Assembly (NCBI RefSeq): GCF_001613935.1
Contig: NZ_LQCI01000006.1
Coordinates: 1 to 64,000, forward strand
Direction: 5' to 3'
Length of the DNA: 64,000 nucleotides
Origin: Amycolatopsis regifaucium
Lineage (GTDB): Bacteria; Actinomycetota; Actinomycetes; Mycobacteriales; Pseudonocardiaceae
In this document: piece after piece, positions 1-7,495 of the stretch
Numbering within the stretch: the first letter of the stretch is position 1
How the letters are laid out: every line of letters begins with the position of its first letter
Notes under the pieces: model-generated
The model's input: the letters and a program-made list of their open reading frames with translations, nothing else
The model's database searches: none
What the model was told of the DNA's origin: nothing
Position numbers and translations under genes: made by a program

Positions 1-31
1 ACCTCCAACCACAATCAGTGTTGCAACGACC

Positions 32-86
32 CCGTGAACCCAAGCCTCCTTCCCTACCTTCAGGGTAAGCAAGGGGGCCTTCACGG
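32..86. repeat. Degenerate intergenic palindrome, family A (GTGAAGG type)
   Basis: An imperfect inverted repeat lies just beyond the stop of the azoreductase gene. The outer arms are CCGTGAA at 32-38 and TTCACGG at 80-86, with GCCTCCTT facing AAGGGGGC further in. The left arm carries about five extra or changed bases compared with the sister element at 22796-22844. It probably ends minus-strand azoreductase transcription. Its left neighbour gene is outside the window. Confidence 0.6.
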
Positions 87-132
87 CAATCAGCCGATCA
101 CGCCATTTTGCTTACCCCTCACCTTCGCCCTT

Positions 133-774
133 TCAGGCCGCCACCGGCGTCCACAACGCGTCGATGGCGCGTTCGGCCTCGGCCTGGCTGGCTTCGGCCA
201 GCGGGAGGAGGTCCGCCATCGCCGGATTGACCTTCGCCATGGTCAGTTCGGCGGTGACGAACCTCGGTTCGAGGCCGGTCAGCGAGACGCCGTGGGGGAT
301 CCACGACTGCGCGTGGTCCCAGCCGGCGCGCGGAGTGCCTTCGCCGTAACCGCCGCCGCGTGAGGTCACGACGATGAAGTCACGGCCGCCGAGCAGACCT
401 TGTCTGGTTTCGGCGTCGATCGTCAGCCCGGGCACGATCAGATGGTCGACCCAGGCCTTGACCGTGCTCGGCGGGCCGAAGTTGTACAGCGGCAGACCCA
501 GCAGGATCGTGTCGGCCGCCTTGACCTCTTCGACCAGTTCGGTGATGAGCCGCCAGGCCGCGGCCTGCTCAGGGGTGTGCTGCTCCGGTGGCACCGACCT
601 GGCCGCGTTGCTCACCGCGTCGAAGTGCGGCAGCGGATCGGCACCCAGGTCGCGATAGGTGACGGTGCCTTCCGGATGCGCGGCGCGCCAGGCGGCGGCC
701 GCCCGCGCGGTGAGGCGGCGGCTGATCGAGTGCTCGCCCGTGATGCTCGAGTCGATGTGCAGCAGGTTCGTCAT
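133..774 (-). CDS. azoR: FMN-dependent NADH-azoreductase (flavodoxin-like fold)
   Basis: This 213-residue protein belongs to the AzoR family, which uses FMN and NAD(P)H to reduce azo compounds and quinones in the cytoplasm. The N-terminal MTNLLHIDSSITGEHSIS stretch is the FMN phosphate-binding loop of the flavodoxin-like fold. The central motif PLYNFGPPSTVKAWVDH matches the family's PMYNF flavin-contact loop, and TSRGGGYG follows at about 150. I chose the ATG at 774, directly before the conserved N-terminus; the frame stays open 12 codons upstream, but those codons lie inside operator-like palindromes. It is divergent from a MarR gene, the usual arrangement for azoreductases controlled by a redox- or quinone-sensing MarR protein. 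Confidence 0.9.
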   Translation of the reverse strand: MTNLLHIDSSITGEHSISRRLTARAAAAWRAAHPEGTVTYRDLGADPLPHFDAVSNAARSVPPEQHTPEQAAAWRLITELVEEVKAADTILLGLPLYNFGPPSTVKAWVDHLIVPGLTIDAETRQGLLGGRDFIVVTSRGGGYGEGTPRAGWDHAQSWIPHGVSLTGLEPRFVTAELTMAKVNPAMADLLPLAEASQAEAERAIDALWTPVAA

Positions 775-778
775 GTCT

Positions 779-812
779 ACTATCTTGCACAGATAGTTTG
801 CGTAACGCAAAC
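779..812. promoter_or_regulatory. Two abutting inverted repeats, probable MarR operator region
   Basis: The divergent azoR-marR gap holds two dyads: ACTATC at 779-784 facing GATAGT at 792-797, and GTTTGCGT at 796-803 facing ACGCAAAC at 805-812 around a single central base. A 17-bp near-perfect palindrome at this spot is what a dimeric MarR regulator would bind. The assignment to the neighbouring MarR is inferred from position. Confidence 0.6.
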
Positions 813-857
813 CATTGATGCTGTGGTGGTCATCATGCGGGAACGTACACTTGACGA

Positions 858-1337
858 GTGCCCGAACTCCCGGTCGTGAACCAGCCCCCGCATCGCTGCG
901 GCGCGCTGCTCGACCACGTCACCCGCCGGATCCGATTGCGCAGCGAGTCCGTCCTGACCCCGCTCGGCCTGCGGCCCCGGCATCTCGTCGCGCTGACCGT
1001 GCTGCGCGACCTCGGCGGCTGTTCGCAGCAGGACCTCGCGAAGACACTGGAGATGGACAGCACGAACGTCGTCGGGCTGTTGAACGACCTCGAGTCCGCG
1101 AACCTGATCGAGCGCAGGCGGTCACCGGAGGACCGGCGGCGGCATATCGTCGAACTCACCGACGTCGGGATGAAGCAACTCGTCAAAGCCGAGTTCGCGC
1201 TCGCCGCGGTCGAAGACGAGGTGCTCGGCGCGCTCGACAACGGTCAGCGCGAAACGCTCTACACCCTGCTGTACCAAGCGGCGGGTCACGCCGAGCCCGC
1301 CGCCTGCACCGAAGCCGTGCACGTCGACAACTGCTAG
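858..1337 (+). CDS. MarR-family transcriptional regulator
   Basis: A 159-residue winged-helix protein of usual MarR length. The recognition helix region is about residues 55-85 (CSQQDLAKTLEMDSTNVVG), followed by the wing with the family signature RRRSPEDRRRHIVELT at about 86-101. Cysteines at 14, 55 and 154 could allow redox sensing, but no specific sensor arrangement can be proven. The start is GTG at 858, 83 bp from the divergent azoreductase start, with two palindromes in between. It probably represses azoR and itself and is released by quinones, azo compounds or oxidants. Its stop codon overlaps the stop of the convergent DUF6506 gene through a shared CTAG. Confidence 0.88.
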   Translation: MPELPVVNQPPHRCGALLDHVTRRIRLRSESVLTPLGLRPRHLVALTVLRDLGGCSQQDLAKTLEMDSTNVVGLLNDLESANLIERRRSPEDRRRHIVELTDVGMKQLVKAEFALAAVEDEVLGALDNGQRETLYTLLYQAAGHAEPAACTEAVHVDNC

Positions 1338-1636
1338 GCCCCGAGGTCGAATAGGTCGTGAAGCTGTTTCGTGGCTTCGGCGCCGTACATGACGCTCCCG
1401 ACCGGAACCGCACTTCCAATGGCTTCGATCACCCGCGCCGTCCACACAGGACCGAACGCGCCGCACAGCTCGATCAGCTGTGCCCCCTCGTCGACCAGCT
1501 GCCGGGCCGCGGTGACGACCTGCTCCACGCGGCCGACACCGATCAGCACCGTCAGGCACTTCCCACTGTCCACACGGGACACGTCCCGGGCCGGGTCGCA
1601 GCCATCGGCCAAGTACACGAAACCCCACTGTCGCAT
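1334..1636 (-). CDS. DUF6506 family protein
   Basis: A 100-residue protein that I place in DUF6506, a small family without known function. It starts MRQWGFVYLADGCDP, and its middle GAQLIELCGAFGPVW is the most family-like part. No signal peptide or membrane segment is visible, so it is probably cytoplasmic. The ATG at 1636 is preceded by a clear AAGGAG ribosome binding site, which decides this start over a longer reading that begins at 1696. It is convergent with marR and overlaps it by four bases (CTAG). The LysR gene upstream runs in the same direction but is separated by about 140 bp and a hairpin, so co-transcription is doubtful. Confidence 0.72.
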   Translation of the reverse strand: MRQWGFVYLADGCDPARDVSRVDSGKCLTVLIGVGRVEQVVTAARQLVDEGAQLIELCGAFGPVWTARVIEAIGSAVPVGSVMYGAEATKQLHDLFDLGA

Positions 1637-1712
1637 GACGATTCTCCTTCGCTCTCGGACACCATGAGGTAATCGCCAACCGAGAGCGCCGTCCACGAGG
1701 CGGATCCGAACG

Positions 1713-1735
1713 GCTGTTCGGGAGCACCGAACAGC
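1713..1735 (-). terminator. Hairpin downstream of the LysR gene
   Basis: GCTGTTCGG at 1713-1721 pairs perfectly with CCGAACAGC at 1727-1735 around a 5-nt loop. It lies 43 bp past the LysR stop on the minus strand. No U tract follows, as is common for actinobacterial terminators. Confidence 0.5.
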
Positions 1736-1777
1736 AGAGGTCGGGCGGGGTGGCGCGGAGAGCCGCTGTGGGCGCTG

Positions 1778-2599
1778 TCATACCAGCGCCGCGATCCGAT
1801 CCGAACACTCGTGCGCCGGATCCCACACCAGCGCGTGCCGGACGACAGGCGCAGTCCGCAGCGGCAGCCAGCGCAGGCCTTCGGCAGGTTCTTCCCGGGG
1901 ACGCAACGCGACGACGTCGCCGCCGTGCCGCAATTCGGCGACGAACAGCGACCGCCGAGGCGGTCCGGCGCGTACGTGGGCCGGTCGCCAGCCCGCCGCC
2001 ACGCAGTCCGCGAGCAGCCTGTCGTGGTAGCCCGGGGCCAGCTTTCGTTCGTACAGGAGGAGGTCGAGCCCAGTAAGGTCGACCCAGCTCACTTCGTCGA
2101 GCCGTGCGAGGGGATGAGCGACGGACACGAGCACACCCAACGGTCGCTCGCTCACGATGGCGGCCCGCAGACCGTCCACGTCTTCCGGCAAAGCGAGCAG
2201 ACCGGCGTCGAGCCCGCCGCGGCGGAGGAGTTCGAGCTGCCGTGCGGCGGACAGATCTTCGATCTCCGCCGCTTCGGCGTACAGGGTCGCCAGGACGGCG
2301 GGCGGCGCGCCCGGCGTCACGCCGATGCGGAGCGGTCGGCCCACGGTGTCGCGGACTGCCCGCGCGCCGAGTTCGGCCTCTTCCAGTATCCGCCGGGCGT
2401 GGGGGAGTAGCGCCAGCGCGGCGGCGGTGGGAGTCATCCCCGCCTGGGTCCGGACGAACAAGTTCGCGTCCAGCTCCCGTTCCAGCGCGATGATCTGCTG
2501 GCTGAGCGACGATGCCCGGATACCGAGGCGCTCCGCCGCCCGGGTGAGATGCCCTTCCTCCACCACGGTGCACAGATATCGAAGACGTCGTAACTCCAC
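1778..2599 (-). CDS. LysR-family transcriptional regulator
   Basis: A 273-residue LysR-type regulator. The N-terminal winged helix-turn-helix runs about residues 1-60 (LRYLCTVVEEGHLTRAAERL, then SSLSQQIIALERELDANLF). The effector-binding domain follows from about 85 to the end. It is somewhat shorter than the usual ~300 residues. I placed the start at the GTG at 2599, which puts the first helix at the N-terminus as in the family. The divergent neighbour starts 32 bp away, so both promoters share this short gap and LysR probably regulates the neighbour or itself. The effector is unknown. Confidence 0.85.
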   Translation of the reverse strand: MELRRLRYLCTVVEEGHLTRAAERLGIRASSLSQQIIALERELDANLFVRTQAGMTPTAAALALLPHARRILEEAELGARAVRDTVGRPLRIGVTPGAPPAVLATLYAEAAEIEDLSAARQLELLRRGGLDAGLLALPEDVDGLRAAIVSERPLGVLVSVAHPLARLDEVSWVDLTGLDLLLYERKLAPGYHDRLLADCVAAGWRPAHVRAGPPRRSLFVAELRHGGDVVALRPREEPAEGLRWLPLRTAPVVRHALVWDPAHECSDRIAALV

Positions 2600-2630
2600 A
2601 GCGGCACAGTAGCCGTAGGAGAATGTCAGG

Positions 2631-3224
2631 GTGAGTGACGCAGACGCCCGACGGCGCGACCCCACGCACGACTGGACCGGTTCGGTGGACGCAGCGCATT
2701 TGGCGCTGGTCCGCCGGAACCCGGGGGAGTTCGCGCCCGGCGGGGTCGCACACCTCGTCCTCGAAGTGCTCGCTTACGCGGCCGAGGAGGCCGAAAGCAC
2801 GGGTGGTGGGCGTGCTGTCGTCACTGTCCATCCCGACGGCTCGGTCTCCGTGGCGGACGACGGGAGGGGCACCAACACCCGCGCCGACGGGCACGGCGGC
2901 TTCGTGAAGAAGCCCGTCATGTCGACCAAGGATCTGCGCTTCTTCGATCTCCCCGGCGCGCAACGGCTCCCGGACGGTCATCCGCGTCGCGGCGTGTCGG
3001 TCGTGGCGGCGCTGAGTGACTGGCTGGTGCACACCAACCGGCGCCGCAACGGCTCTTGGACCCAGCGTTACGAACGTGGTGTCCCGGTCACCGATCTGAC
3101 GCCGATCGCGGACGACGGCACGACCGGCACGACGGTGCGTTTCCTGCCAGGCAAGGAGACCGGCCCGCTACACCTGCCGGACGTCGATGGATGGCCGTAC
3201 TTGAGCGTGGAGGTCGTCGGATGA
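2631..3224 (+). CDS. Stand-alone GyrB-like GHKL ATPase-domain protein
   Basis: A 197-residue protein that aligns by eye with the N-terminal ATPase domain of DNA gyrase B and nothing else of GyrB. HLVLEVLAYAAEEA (41-54) corresponds to the helix with the catalytic Glu (E45), but the Mg2+-binding Asn four residues later is Tyr49. The ATP-binding VADDGRG motif (74-80) is kept. RGVSVVAALSDWLVH (120-134) matches the GyrB GVGVSVVNALS lid, and TGTTVRFLPG (165-174) matches the next strand. There is no transducer or TOPRIM domain. It probably binds nucleotide or acts as a regulator rather than a topoisomerase. It overlaps the following lipoprotein gene by ATGA, which implies coupled translation. Confidence 0.7.
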   Translation: MSDADARRRDPTHDWTGSVDAAHLALVRRNPGEFAPGGVAHLVLEVLAYAAEEAESTGGGRAVVTVHPDGSVSVADDGRGTNTRADGHGGFVKKPVMSTKDLRFFDLPGAQRLPDGHPRRGVSVVAALSDWLVHTNRRRNGSWTQRYERGVPVTDLTPIADDGTTGTTVRFLPGKETGPLHLPDVDGWPYLSVEVVG

Positions 3225-3757
3225 GAAAGTGCCTCGCCATGGCCGCGACGGCCCTCTTCCTGCTCGCCGGGTGCTCCGGCGGCGAACCACGGCAGGCACC
3301 ACCGAAAGCCGTCTACGACCTGCCCTCACGCGAGGTCCGGCCGGACGAGACCGCACTGCACCTGCCACCGGCGACGAACGGCGAGACCGAGTTCTCGGTG
3401 ATCGGACTGGCCGCCGGGCTCCCCAGCCTCACCGGCAGCCACACCGAATTCGAGGCCAAGGGACAGTTCGTCCGGCTGCGCCTGGTGGTGACCGGAAAAG
3501 GACTGTCCGGCATCCTCTTCGACACCCGGCGCCAGCAGCTGATCACCGATTCGGGGGCGGTGATCGCGGTCGACAACCAGGCCATGACGATCAAGCGGCA
3601 GCCGGAGAAGTTCGAACTCGGGCGCGGGGTGCGGGTCGAGTTCGATCTCTACTTCGATCTTCCGAAAGAGGCGAAACCCGTGGCACTGCGGGCTTTCGGC
3701 GGCCCGACGCTCACCGACATGAAGAACCTGACCGGCACCGACGTCAAGCTGGCATGA
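3221..3757 (+). CDS. Lipoprotein with DUF4352-like domain
   Basis: A 178-residue exported lipoprotein. The signal peptide MRKCLAMAATALFLLAGC ends in a lipobox with Cys18 as the lipidated residue. After a short linker, residues ~65-170 look like an immunoglobulin-like DUF4352 domain: a strand rich in hydrophobic residues with FVRLRLVVTGKGLSGILF and a later VEFDLYFDLP segment. Such domains sit on the outer face of the membrane and their role is unknown. It overlaps the GyrB-like gene by four bases. A strong hairpin follows the stop. Confidence 0.75.
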   Translation: MRKCLAMAATALFLLAGCSGGEPRQAPPKAVYDLPSREVRPDETALHLPPATNGETEFSVIGLAAGLPSLTGSHTEFEAKGQFVRLRLVVTGKGLSGILFDTRRQQLITDSGAVIAVDNQAMTIKRQPEKFELGRGVRVEFDLYFDLPKEAKPVALRAFGGPTLTDMKNLTGTDVKLA

Positions 3758-3758
3758 A

Positions 3759-3791
3759 AAGGGCCCCGCCGCGAGAAGCGACGGGGCCCTT
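3759..3791. terminator. Bidirectional terminator
   Basis: AAGGGCCCCGCCGC at 3759-3772 pairs with GCGACGGGGCCCTT at 3778-3791 (one mismatch) around GAGAA. It separates the convergent lipoprotein and livF genes. A at the left end and T at the right end give short A/U tracts on both strands. Confidence 0.8.
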
Positions 3792-3800
3792 GCCCAGGCG

Positions 3801-4514
3801 TCAGACGCCGAGGTCGCCACCGAGATAGGCGGCCCGCACCTGCGGGTCGTCCAGCAGCTCGGCACCGCGGGCGCTCTTGACCACTTGACCGGTCTCCAGC
3901 ACGTACGCGCGGTCGGAGAGCTTCAGCGCCTGCTGCGCGTTCTGCTCCACCAGCAGGACCGTGGTCCCGCGCTTGTTGATCTCGCGGATGATGTCGAAGA
4001 TCTGCGCGATCAACATCGGCGCCAGACCCATGGACGGCTCGTCGAGCAGCAGCACCTTGGGTTTGGTCATCAGCGCGCGGCCGATGGCGATCATCTGCTG
4101 CTCGCCACCGGACATCGTGCCGCCGAACTGGGTCTTGCGTTCGTCCAGCCGCGGGAACAGCTCGTAGACCTCGTCGAGGTCGGCCTTCAGGTCGTCCTTG
4201 CGGGTGTAGGCACCCATCAGGAGGTTTTCCTGCACCGTCATACCGGGGAACACGCCCCGGCCTTCCGGTGACTGGCCGATCCCGAGTTCGACCCGCTTGT
4301 GGCCGGGCGTCTTCGAGATGTCCTTGCCGTCGAAGAGGATCCGGCCGCTGGTCAGCGGACGCAGGCCCGAGATCGTCTTCAACGTCGTGGTCTTGCCGGC
4401 ACCGTTGGCCCCGATGAGCGAAACGATCTCACCCTCGTCGACGCCGATGCTCATTCCCTTGAGCGCGGCGATCTTCCCGTAGTGGACGTTGATGTCCTGA
4501 ACCTCAAGAAGCAT
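3801..4514 (-). CDS. livF: Branched-chain amino-acid ABC transporter ATP-binding protein LivF
   Basis: A 237-residue cytoplasmic ABC ATPase that powers high-affinity uptake of leucine, isoleucine and valine. The Walker A is GANGAGKT (35-42), the ABC signature reads MSGGEQQMIAIGRAL, and the Walker B is KVLLLDEPSMGLAP. Length and sequence match LivF. It is the last gene of the minus-strand livJ-H-M-G-F operon and overlaps livG by 11 bp. A bidirectional terminator follows. Confidence 0.93.
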   Translation of the reverse strand: MLLEVQDINVHYGKIAALKGMSIGVDEGEIVSLIGANGAGKTTTLKTISGLRPLTSGRILFDGKDISKTPGHKRVELGIGQSPEGRGVFPGMTVQENLLMGAYTRKDDLKADLDEVYELFPRLDERKTQFGGTMSGGEQQMIAIGRALMTKPKVLLLDEPSMGLAPMLIAQIFDIIREINKRGTTVLLVEQNAQQALKLSDRAYVLETGQVVKSARGAELLDDPQVRAAYLGGDLGV

Positions 4515-5277
4515 CTTCCGCCACCCCCAGGTAAGCCTCGATCACCTTCTGGTTGTTCTGCACCTCTTGGGGGAGCCCTTCTGCGATCTTCTGGCCGAAG
4601 TCGAGCACGGCCAGCCGGTCGCTGATGTGCATGACGAGGCTCATGTCGTGCTCGATGAGCAGCACGGTCCGGCCGTCGTCACGGATCTTGCGGATCAGCT
4701 GCTGCAGCGAGTTCTTCTCCGCCGGGTTCATGCCGGCGGCGGGTTCGTCGAGCAGCAGCAGCTTCGGGTCGGTCGCGAGCGCACGCGCGATCTCCAGACG
4801 GCGCTGGTCGCCGTAGGAGAGGTTCTTCGCGGTGTGGTGCTCCACGCGCCCGATGCCGACGAAGTCCAGTAGTTCCCTCGCCAGCTCGCGGCCCCGCTTC
4901 TCTTCCCTGCGGTGCACGGGCAGGCCCAGCGTCGCCGAGATCGCGCCGGTCTTGTGGTGCGAGTCGGCACCGACCATCACGTTCTCGAGCGCCGACATGT
5001 TGTGGAACAGCCGGATGTTCTGGAAGGTGCGGGCGATCCCGGCCTGGTTGATCTTGAACCGCTTCATCCCGCTGACCTGGCCGCCGTTGAAGCGCACCTG
5101 GCCTTCGGTCGGCTGGTAGACGCCGGTGACCACGTTGAAGACCGTGGTCTTGCCCGCGCCGTTCGGGCCGATCAGGGCGAAGATCTCACCCTGGTTGATG
5201 GTGAGGTTGACCTCCTTCAACGCCGTGACACCGCCGAAGCGCATCGTCACGTTGTCGAATTCGAGCAGCGCGCTCAT
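4504..5277 (-). CDS. livG: Branched-chain amino-acid ABC transporter ATP-binding protein LivG
   Basis: A 257-residue ABC ATPase that pairs with LivF beneath the LivH/LivM permeases. The Walker A is GPNGAGKTT near residue 40, the signature is LSYGDQRRLEIARAL and the Walker B is KLLLLDEPAAGMNP. The GMNPAE stretch after Walker B is typical of LivG. The ATG at 5277 overlaps the livM stop as ATGA, which sets the start although the frame is open further upstream. Confidence 0.93.
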   Translation of the reverse strand: MSALLEFDNVTMRFGGVTALKEVNLTINQGEIFALIGPNGAGKTTVFNVVTGVYQPTEGQVRFNGGQVSGMKRFKINQAGIARTFQNIRLFHNMSALENVMVGADSHHKTGAISATLGLPVHRREEKRGRELARELLDFVGIGRVEHHTAKNLSYGDQRRLEIARALATDPKLLLLDEPAAGMNPAEKNSLQQLIRKIRDDGRTVLLIEHDMSLVMHISDRLAVLDFGQKIAEGLPQEVQNNQKVIEAYLGVAEDAS

Positions 5278-6413
5278 TTCGTCACCTCCGCCGAAGCCTC
5301 GGAATCCGGACCCGCGACTTCGGCGCCCATGGCACCCATCCCGCCCGTTCCTTCGTGTAGTTCCGCCTTGCGCTGCCGCGACGGCAGCAGACCCTCCGGC
5401 CGCAGGGCCATCATCAGCACCAGCACGCCGCCGAAGATCAGGATGCGGTACTCGGACAAGAACCGGAACCGTTCCGGAAGCCAGGCGACCAGGAAGGCGC
5501 CGAGTATGACGCCGGGCAGGTTGCCCGCCCCACCGAGCACCACGGCCGCGAGGATGGTCGCGGACAGGATGAACGGGAAGTTGTTCGGCTCGATGAAGAC
5601 GGCCTTGCTGGCGTAGACCACACCGGCCATCCCGCCGAGCATGGCGCCGATGGCGAACGCCAGCAGCTTGAACTTGAACGTCGGGACACCCATGAGCTCG
5701 GCGGCGTCCTCGTCCTCGCGGATGGCCGCCCACGCCCGGCCGACCCGGCTCTTGTGCAGCCGTACCGAGAAGATGATCGCGATCACGATCGCCGCGACGA
5801 TCAGGTAGTAGTACGGCGCCGGGTCGAGCAGGAACTCGGTCCCGAACATCGGCTCCGGGTGCGGGATGTTGGTGATACCGCGGGCACCGCCGATGGCGTC
5901 GGTGTTCGTCGCGGTGATCCGGACGATCTCACCGAAGCCGAGGGTCACGATGGCCAGATAGTCACCACGCAACCTGAGCGTCGGGGCACCGAGGATCACC
6001 CCCGACATCGCCGCCAGGAAGACGCCGAGCACGAGCGTGCCCCAGAATCCCCACCCGTGCTGGGTGCCCATCACGGCGAGCGTGTAGGCGCCGATCGCGA
6101 AGAACGCGACGAAACCGAGGTCGAGCATGCCCGCGTGACCGACGACGATGTTCAGGCCGATCGCCAGCAGGATGTACACCCCGACCGGGAAGATCAGGAC
6201 CGTGGTCCAGTCCGATTCCGGCGACATGACCGAGCCGATCGCCGGCGCGGGAAGGATCAGCGCGCCGATGATCAGGGCGAGGTACACGCCATAACGTTGC
6301 CAGTGCGGGGCGCGTGCCCACCAATCCCGCATACCGTCCACGGGGTGAAAGCCGGCGCGCGTCGGCTTTCCGTTCTCTGGGGACTTTTCAGCCACTTCTT
6401 CGTTGCCCTTCAT
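5274..6413 (-). CDS. livM: Branched-chain amino-acid ABC transporter permease LivM
   Basis: A 379-residue integral membrane permease with about eight to ten hydrophobic segments. The conserved cytoplasmic EAA-like loop that contacts the ATPase is visible as RVGRAWAAIREDEDAAELMG in the second half. Like other LivM proteins it has an extended N-terminus, here about 45 charged residues before the first membrane segment, and a charged C-terminal tail. It overlaps livH (upstream) and livG (downstream) by four bases each, so the cassette is translationally coupled. Confidence 0.92.
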   Translation of the reverse strand: MKGNEEVAEKSPENGKPTRAGFHPVDGMRDWWARAPHWQRYGVYLALIIGALILPAPAIGSVMSPESDWTTVLIFPVGVYILLAIGLNIVVGHAGMLDLGFVAFFAIGAYTLAVMGTQHGWGFWGTLVLGVFLAAMSGVILGAPTLRLRGDYLAIVTLGFGEIVRITATNTDAIGGARGITNIPHPEPMFGTEFLLDPAPYYYLIVAAIVIAIIFSVRLHKSRVGRAWAAIREDEDAAELMGVPTFKFKLLAFAIGAMLGGMAGVVYASKAVFIEPNNFPFILSATILAAVVLGGAGNLPGVILGAFLVAWLPERFRFLSEYRILIFGGVLVLMMALRPEGLLPSRQRKAELHEGTGGMGAMGAEVAGPDSEASAEVTK

Positions 6414-7381
6414 GCGCGTGCCCGCTGCAGCGATTCACCGAGGATGCCGGTGGGACGGAACATCAGGACCAGCACCAGTACCACGAAGGCGGTGACGTCC
6501 TTCCAAGCCGAACCGAAGAAGATGGAACTCCAGTTCTCCACCAAGCCGAGCACGATGCCACCGAGCAGAGCGCCGCGCAGGTTGCCGATACCTCCCAGCA
6601 CGGCCGCGGTGAACGCCTTGATACCGAGGAGGAATCCGATGCGGTAGTCGGTGTTCTCGTACTCCATCACGTACAGCGCGGCGGCGACACCGGCCATCGC
6701 GCCGCCGAGCAGGAAGGTGAGGCGCACGATCTTGTCGATGCTGACGCCCATCAGCACGGCTGCTTCGGGATCCTGCGCCGTGGCGCGGATACCTCGGCCG
6801 ATGCGGGTGCGGCTGACCAGCTGGTCGAGCCCGATCATCATGATCACGGCCCCGACGACGACGAACACGTGGTCGGTGCGGACCACGCCGTTGCCGATGT
6901 GGAACAGCTCCTCGTGCGGGATGAACCGCGGCGCGTTCTGTTGCACACGGCCGGATTTGCCGGTGATCCATTCGATGATCTCGAGGCCGAACAGTTCCTG
7001 GAGGAACAGCGAGGCGCCGATGGCGGAGATCAGGGCGGCGAGCCGGGTCGCGCCCTTCTTGCGGAGCGGCCGGTAGGCCACTTGCTCCAGCAGGACCGCC
7101 GCACCGCCGGACACGGCGGCCGAAGCGATGATGATCAGTAGCAGTACCGCGATCATCCCGAACACGCCGAGCGTGAGCGGGGCGGTGCCGCCCGCGATGG
7201 TGATCAAAACGAACAGGGACGTGACCGTCCCGATCATGAAGATCTCGGAATGTGCGAAGTTGATGAGCCGGAGCACGCCGTAGACCATTGTGTAGCCGAG
7301 GGCGATGAGGGCGTAAATACTTCCGGCGACCAGTCCGCCGATGGTACTACCGAGGAACTGGGCTTGCAGATCTTGAAGCAT
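6410..7381 (-). CDS. livH: Branched-chain amino-acid ABC transporter permease LivH
   Basis: A 323-residue permease that pairs with LivM. About eight membrane segments are visible, beginning with GGLVAGSIYALIALGYTMVY and ending with GILGESLQRARA. The coupling loop TRIGRGIRATAQDPEAAVLM matches the LivH family. It is the first permease gene after livJ. A 19-bp hairpin lies between the two genes, so permease and ATPase genes probably receive only part of the livJ transcription. Confidence 0.92.
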   Translation of the reverse strand: MLQDLQAQFLGSTIGGLVAGSIYALIALGYTMVYGVLRLINFAHSEIFMIGTVTSLFVLITIAGGTAPLTLGVFGMIAVLLLIIIASAAVSGGAAVLLEQVAYRPLRKKGATRLAALISAIGASLFLQELFGLEIIEWITGKSGRVQQNAPRFIPHEELFHIGNGVVRTDHVFVVVGAVIMMIGLDQLVSRTRIGRGIRATAQDPEAAVLMGVSIDKIVRLTFLLGGAMAGVAAALYVMEYENTDYRIGFLLGIKAFTAAVLGGIGNLRGALLGGIVLGLVENWSSIFFGSAWKDVTAFVVLVLVLMFRPTGILGESLQRARA

Positions 7382-7432
7382 GACGTGGATGCCTTACGGG
7401 ACGGGGCGAGGATTTCTTTCGCCACATTTGCG

Positions 7433-7472
7433 GGAAGCGGGGGTGCTGTGCCCGCACAGCGCCCCCGCTTCC
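7433..7472 (-). terminator. livJ-livH intergenic hairpin (attenuator or mRNA stabiliser)
   Basis: A 19-bp stem with one G-U pair joins 7433-7451 and 7454-7472 around a minimal 2-nt loop. It sits 24 bp past the livJ stop and about 50 bp before the livH start on the minus strand. No U tract follows, so partial termination or 3' end protection of the livJ message is likely. Confidence 0.65.
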
Positions 7473-7495
7473 GTTAGGTGTTCCTATCTGCTCCG

